From Tachypleus tridentatus (taxonomy: Eukaryota; Arthropoda; Merostomata; Xiphosura; Limulidae), in NCBI RefSeq assembly GCF_004210375.1, contig NC_134830.1, positions 2,108,001 to 2,172,000 on the forward strand: 64,000 nt of DNA. Direction: 5' to 3'. Shown one piece after another: positions 61,996 through 64,000 of this stretch. The position numbers and the translations under genes are program-made. A model generated the notes under the pieces. It was not told where the DNA came from and made no database searches. It worked only from the letters and a program-made list of their open reading frames with translations. Position 1 is the stretch's first letter. Each line of letters begins with the position of its first letter.

Positions 61996-63378
61996 TCAAT
62001 AAACCACTAAATGCTCAATAATCCAATTCATTCCATAAGAAATTAATTTATAATCAGCTTTGAAACCAATTAAACAATACAAAAAATGTCCTTTTTACAT
62101 CAGTTTGATACTTCTAGCTTTAACAATTTCACAAGTTCACCTGAATACTTTAAGAGCTCATGAATGAGCCACTACCTTTTATAGTGTTCCAACTAGTACA
62201 ATATCATCTTAGATTTAGATAAATATATAAATTAAAACCTCCCTTAGTTCACATTAAGAACTTACTTGCATTAGGTGAGCTCGAGCATATAAAGATATTT
62301 GTTGATAAGTGTACGTCTTTAAAAGTTATTACATACATGAAGTAATCTTTCTACAAGATTTACAAAAATGTTTGGTTATAATCGAATTATGGTAAGAAGT
62401 TTGTTTTATTTATCATAAAACACAGTGACATTGCAACACAAGTTACACTTTAGAGGAAAACAATTTTAAGTATGAGAACATATAAAAACAAGTTACAAAA
62501 TACAAAAAAGTTAAGCATTTTAAATTATTTCTTACAATACACATTAAAATGAAACATTCCAATTTCAAGGCGTGAATTCATACAACTATCAAATAAAAAT
62601 TTTATTTACAGAAGTTACATAATCCATAGAAAGTTTCATCTGGAAGTGTTTCCAACACTTCATACAACAAACATACCAACAAGCAATGGTCTCGGACTGT
62701 TGGAATAAAACAAGGTTTTTAAAAGAATTCTATTCATAAAGATTTGTATGTTTTTTTAATTATTCCAGAAAACTAAAGCAATGTCCTACTCTCTCATTAC
62801 AAACATACAGTTTACTTACATTTTTCTAATATTTGGTTAATTTCAATAACATGAGGTAAAACACAGTATTATAAAACTGATTTCTTGAACAAGACTGCTC
62901 TATCATTATGTGGTTTATTTGGAACAAGGTAGATAAGAAATGTTCTAATAAAAGTCAATTAAATCTGAAAATACAGCTTTTAAACTTCAAAATAATTTAT
63001 TTGGAACTATGAAACAATTTACATCTGTTTTCTAACTAAACTGAAAATTTTAAAAATACTTGTATGGTTGCTGTAGATCATCAGAAACTAAAAACATTCA
63101 TTGACTTTCTTATACACAACAGTGACTGCTCCAACAACAACATATACTGGGTTGCTTCACTTCCTTCGAGAACCTCCTCCTGCCAGGATTGTTGCAATAC
63201 ATTATAAATATATTTAGTGTGTCCAAATAAATTGAAATAGACCTAGAGTAAAGAGAGAATTGCATTTGTTTAAAATACAGTTTTAAGAAATGATAACTGA
63301 ATTAACATTCCTAAGTCCATATAGGTAGTATACAATGCAGAACAATTACCTGTGAATATATGGAATTTAAAGAAACAC
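61996..63378. other. AT-rich stretch with one exon-like island
   Basis: Low-GC sequence without ORFs. On the minus strand a GC-richer island around 63145-63182 has an acceptor-like cctggcag and a short frame GGSRRK before TGA at 63157-63159. This could be the last codons of a minus-strand gene lying beyond the window, with the AT-rich sequence below as its 3' UTR. The support is thin. Confidence 0.25.
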
Positions 63379-63523
63379 AAGAAAATAACAGGATAGTCTG
63401 TGGTAACCACTACTGTTACAAATATACTGGGACATGTTCAAAACCCAAGAAAATAACATTAGATCAGGATAGTCTGTGGTAACCACTACTGTTACAAATA
63501 CACTGGGACATGTTCAAAACCAC
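63379..63523. repeat. Two tandem copies of an approximately 70-bp segment
   Basis: aagaaaataaca, ggatagtctgtggtaaccac and tactgggacatgttcaaaac occur twice, 68-76 bp apart. The second copy has about seven extra bases (ttagatc region) and one substitution. Confidence 0.9.
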
Positions 63524-63666
63524 ATTATAACTGATAAAATTAATAAATAAACCTGCAAATAAAAATAAATATAGTTACTAATGACAATGATTATCTTCTG
63601 AGATAGCCATGCTAGTTATATAGTAGGCCGTTAAGTTTCACACACCTTAAACTAAAGAATTCAGAT

Positions 63667-63830
63667 AAATTAAACTCCTTTCAATCACTTTGACCATCTT
63701 ATGTCCAACAACAATGTTAAATCACTTTGACCATCTTATGTCCAACAACAATGTTAAATCACTTTGAACATCTCATGTCCAACAACAATGTTAAATCACT
63801 TTGAACATCTTATGTCCAACAATGTTAGTA
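63667..63830. repeat. Tandem array, 37-bp unit, about 4 copies
   Basis: The unit is aatcactttgaccatcttat followed by gtccaacaacaatgtta. The last two copies read gaacatc, and the final one is shortened by four bases. Confidence 0.92.
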
Positions 63831-64000
63831 AAAAATTAAAACACCAAAAATAGTTTTGCTTTCACAAAAATCCAAATTCATGTATTAGTTTATAAAACAA
63901 ACTTTACTGCACAGGTAATAGCTAAAAGTTTCATGCAAGTTCATAAAACAAACAGCGTGAAATCCATTATGAAGGTCACCAAGGAGTTCAAAATCTGTTC

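Overview
The window looks like AT-rich nuclear DNA from a large, repeat-laden metazoan genome. It contains GT-AG introns, a multi-exon membrane-transporter gene, tRNA-derived SINEs, Penelope-like retroelements and Tc1, hAT and pogo-type DNA transposons. I suspect an arthropod, perhaps a chelicerate such as a horseshoe crab, because the main SINE resembles sequences I associate with that group. That is recall, not a database result.

Only one intact gene is convincing: an MFSD6-like major facilitator protein on the + strand. Its four coding exons (44174-44279, 46129-47649, 53788-53991, 54686-54849) join in phase to give about 664 residues. Introns 1 and 2 are largely filled by tandem arrays, and intron 2 also carries a pogo-like MITE. 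A possible extra 5' exon lies at 43459-43500.

By my boundary estimates about 38 kb, roughly 60% of the window, is tandem minisatellite: more than 20 arrays with mostly unrelated units of 26 to 114 bp. The largest is a 51-bp-unit array from about 16630 to 25382, with 102-bp, 459-bp and about 1.05-kb higher-order periods. Other arrays have units of 114 (525-3159), about 31-36 (3297-4970), 63 (6210-8495), 27, 36, 29, 26 (13889-16428), 28, 67, 39, 53, 75, 81, 44, 45, 53-55, 56, 42, 27 and 37 bp. Most long ORFs in the window are only reading frames that stay open through these units.

Mobile elements lie between and inside the arrays. There are six copies of one GC-rich tRNA-derived SINE, five of them full-length or nearly so and one shortened, with 11-13 bp target duplications; one of these is a 1.3-mer. 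One clear copy and two likely relics belong to a second SINE family. There is an internally deleted Tc1 element with TA duplications. A 5'-truncated Penelope-like element carries RT and GIY-YIG domains, and a second rearranged minus-strand Penelope remnant and a decayed RT are also present. A 1749-bp hAT element with an 8-bp duplication splits the 75-bp array, and a 707-bp pogo-like MITE splits the 56-bp intronic array. All transposase and RT genes seen are broken.

The remaining stretches are AT-rich and mostly without recognisable content. I found no clearly new biological system. The most notable features are the density and higher-order structure of unrelated minisatellites, and the datable insertions inside them.
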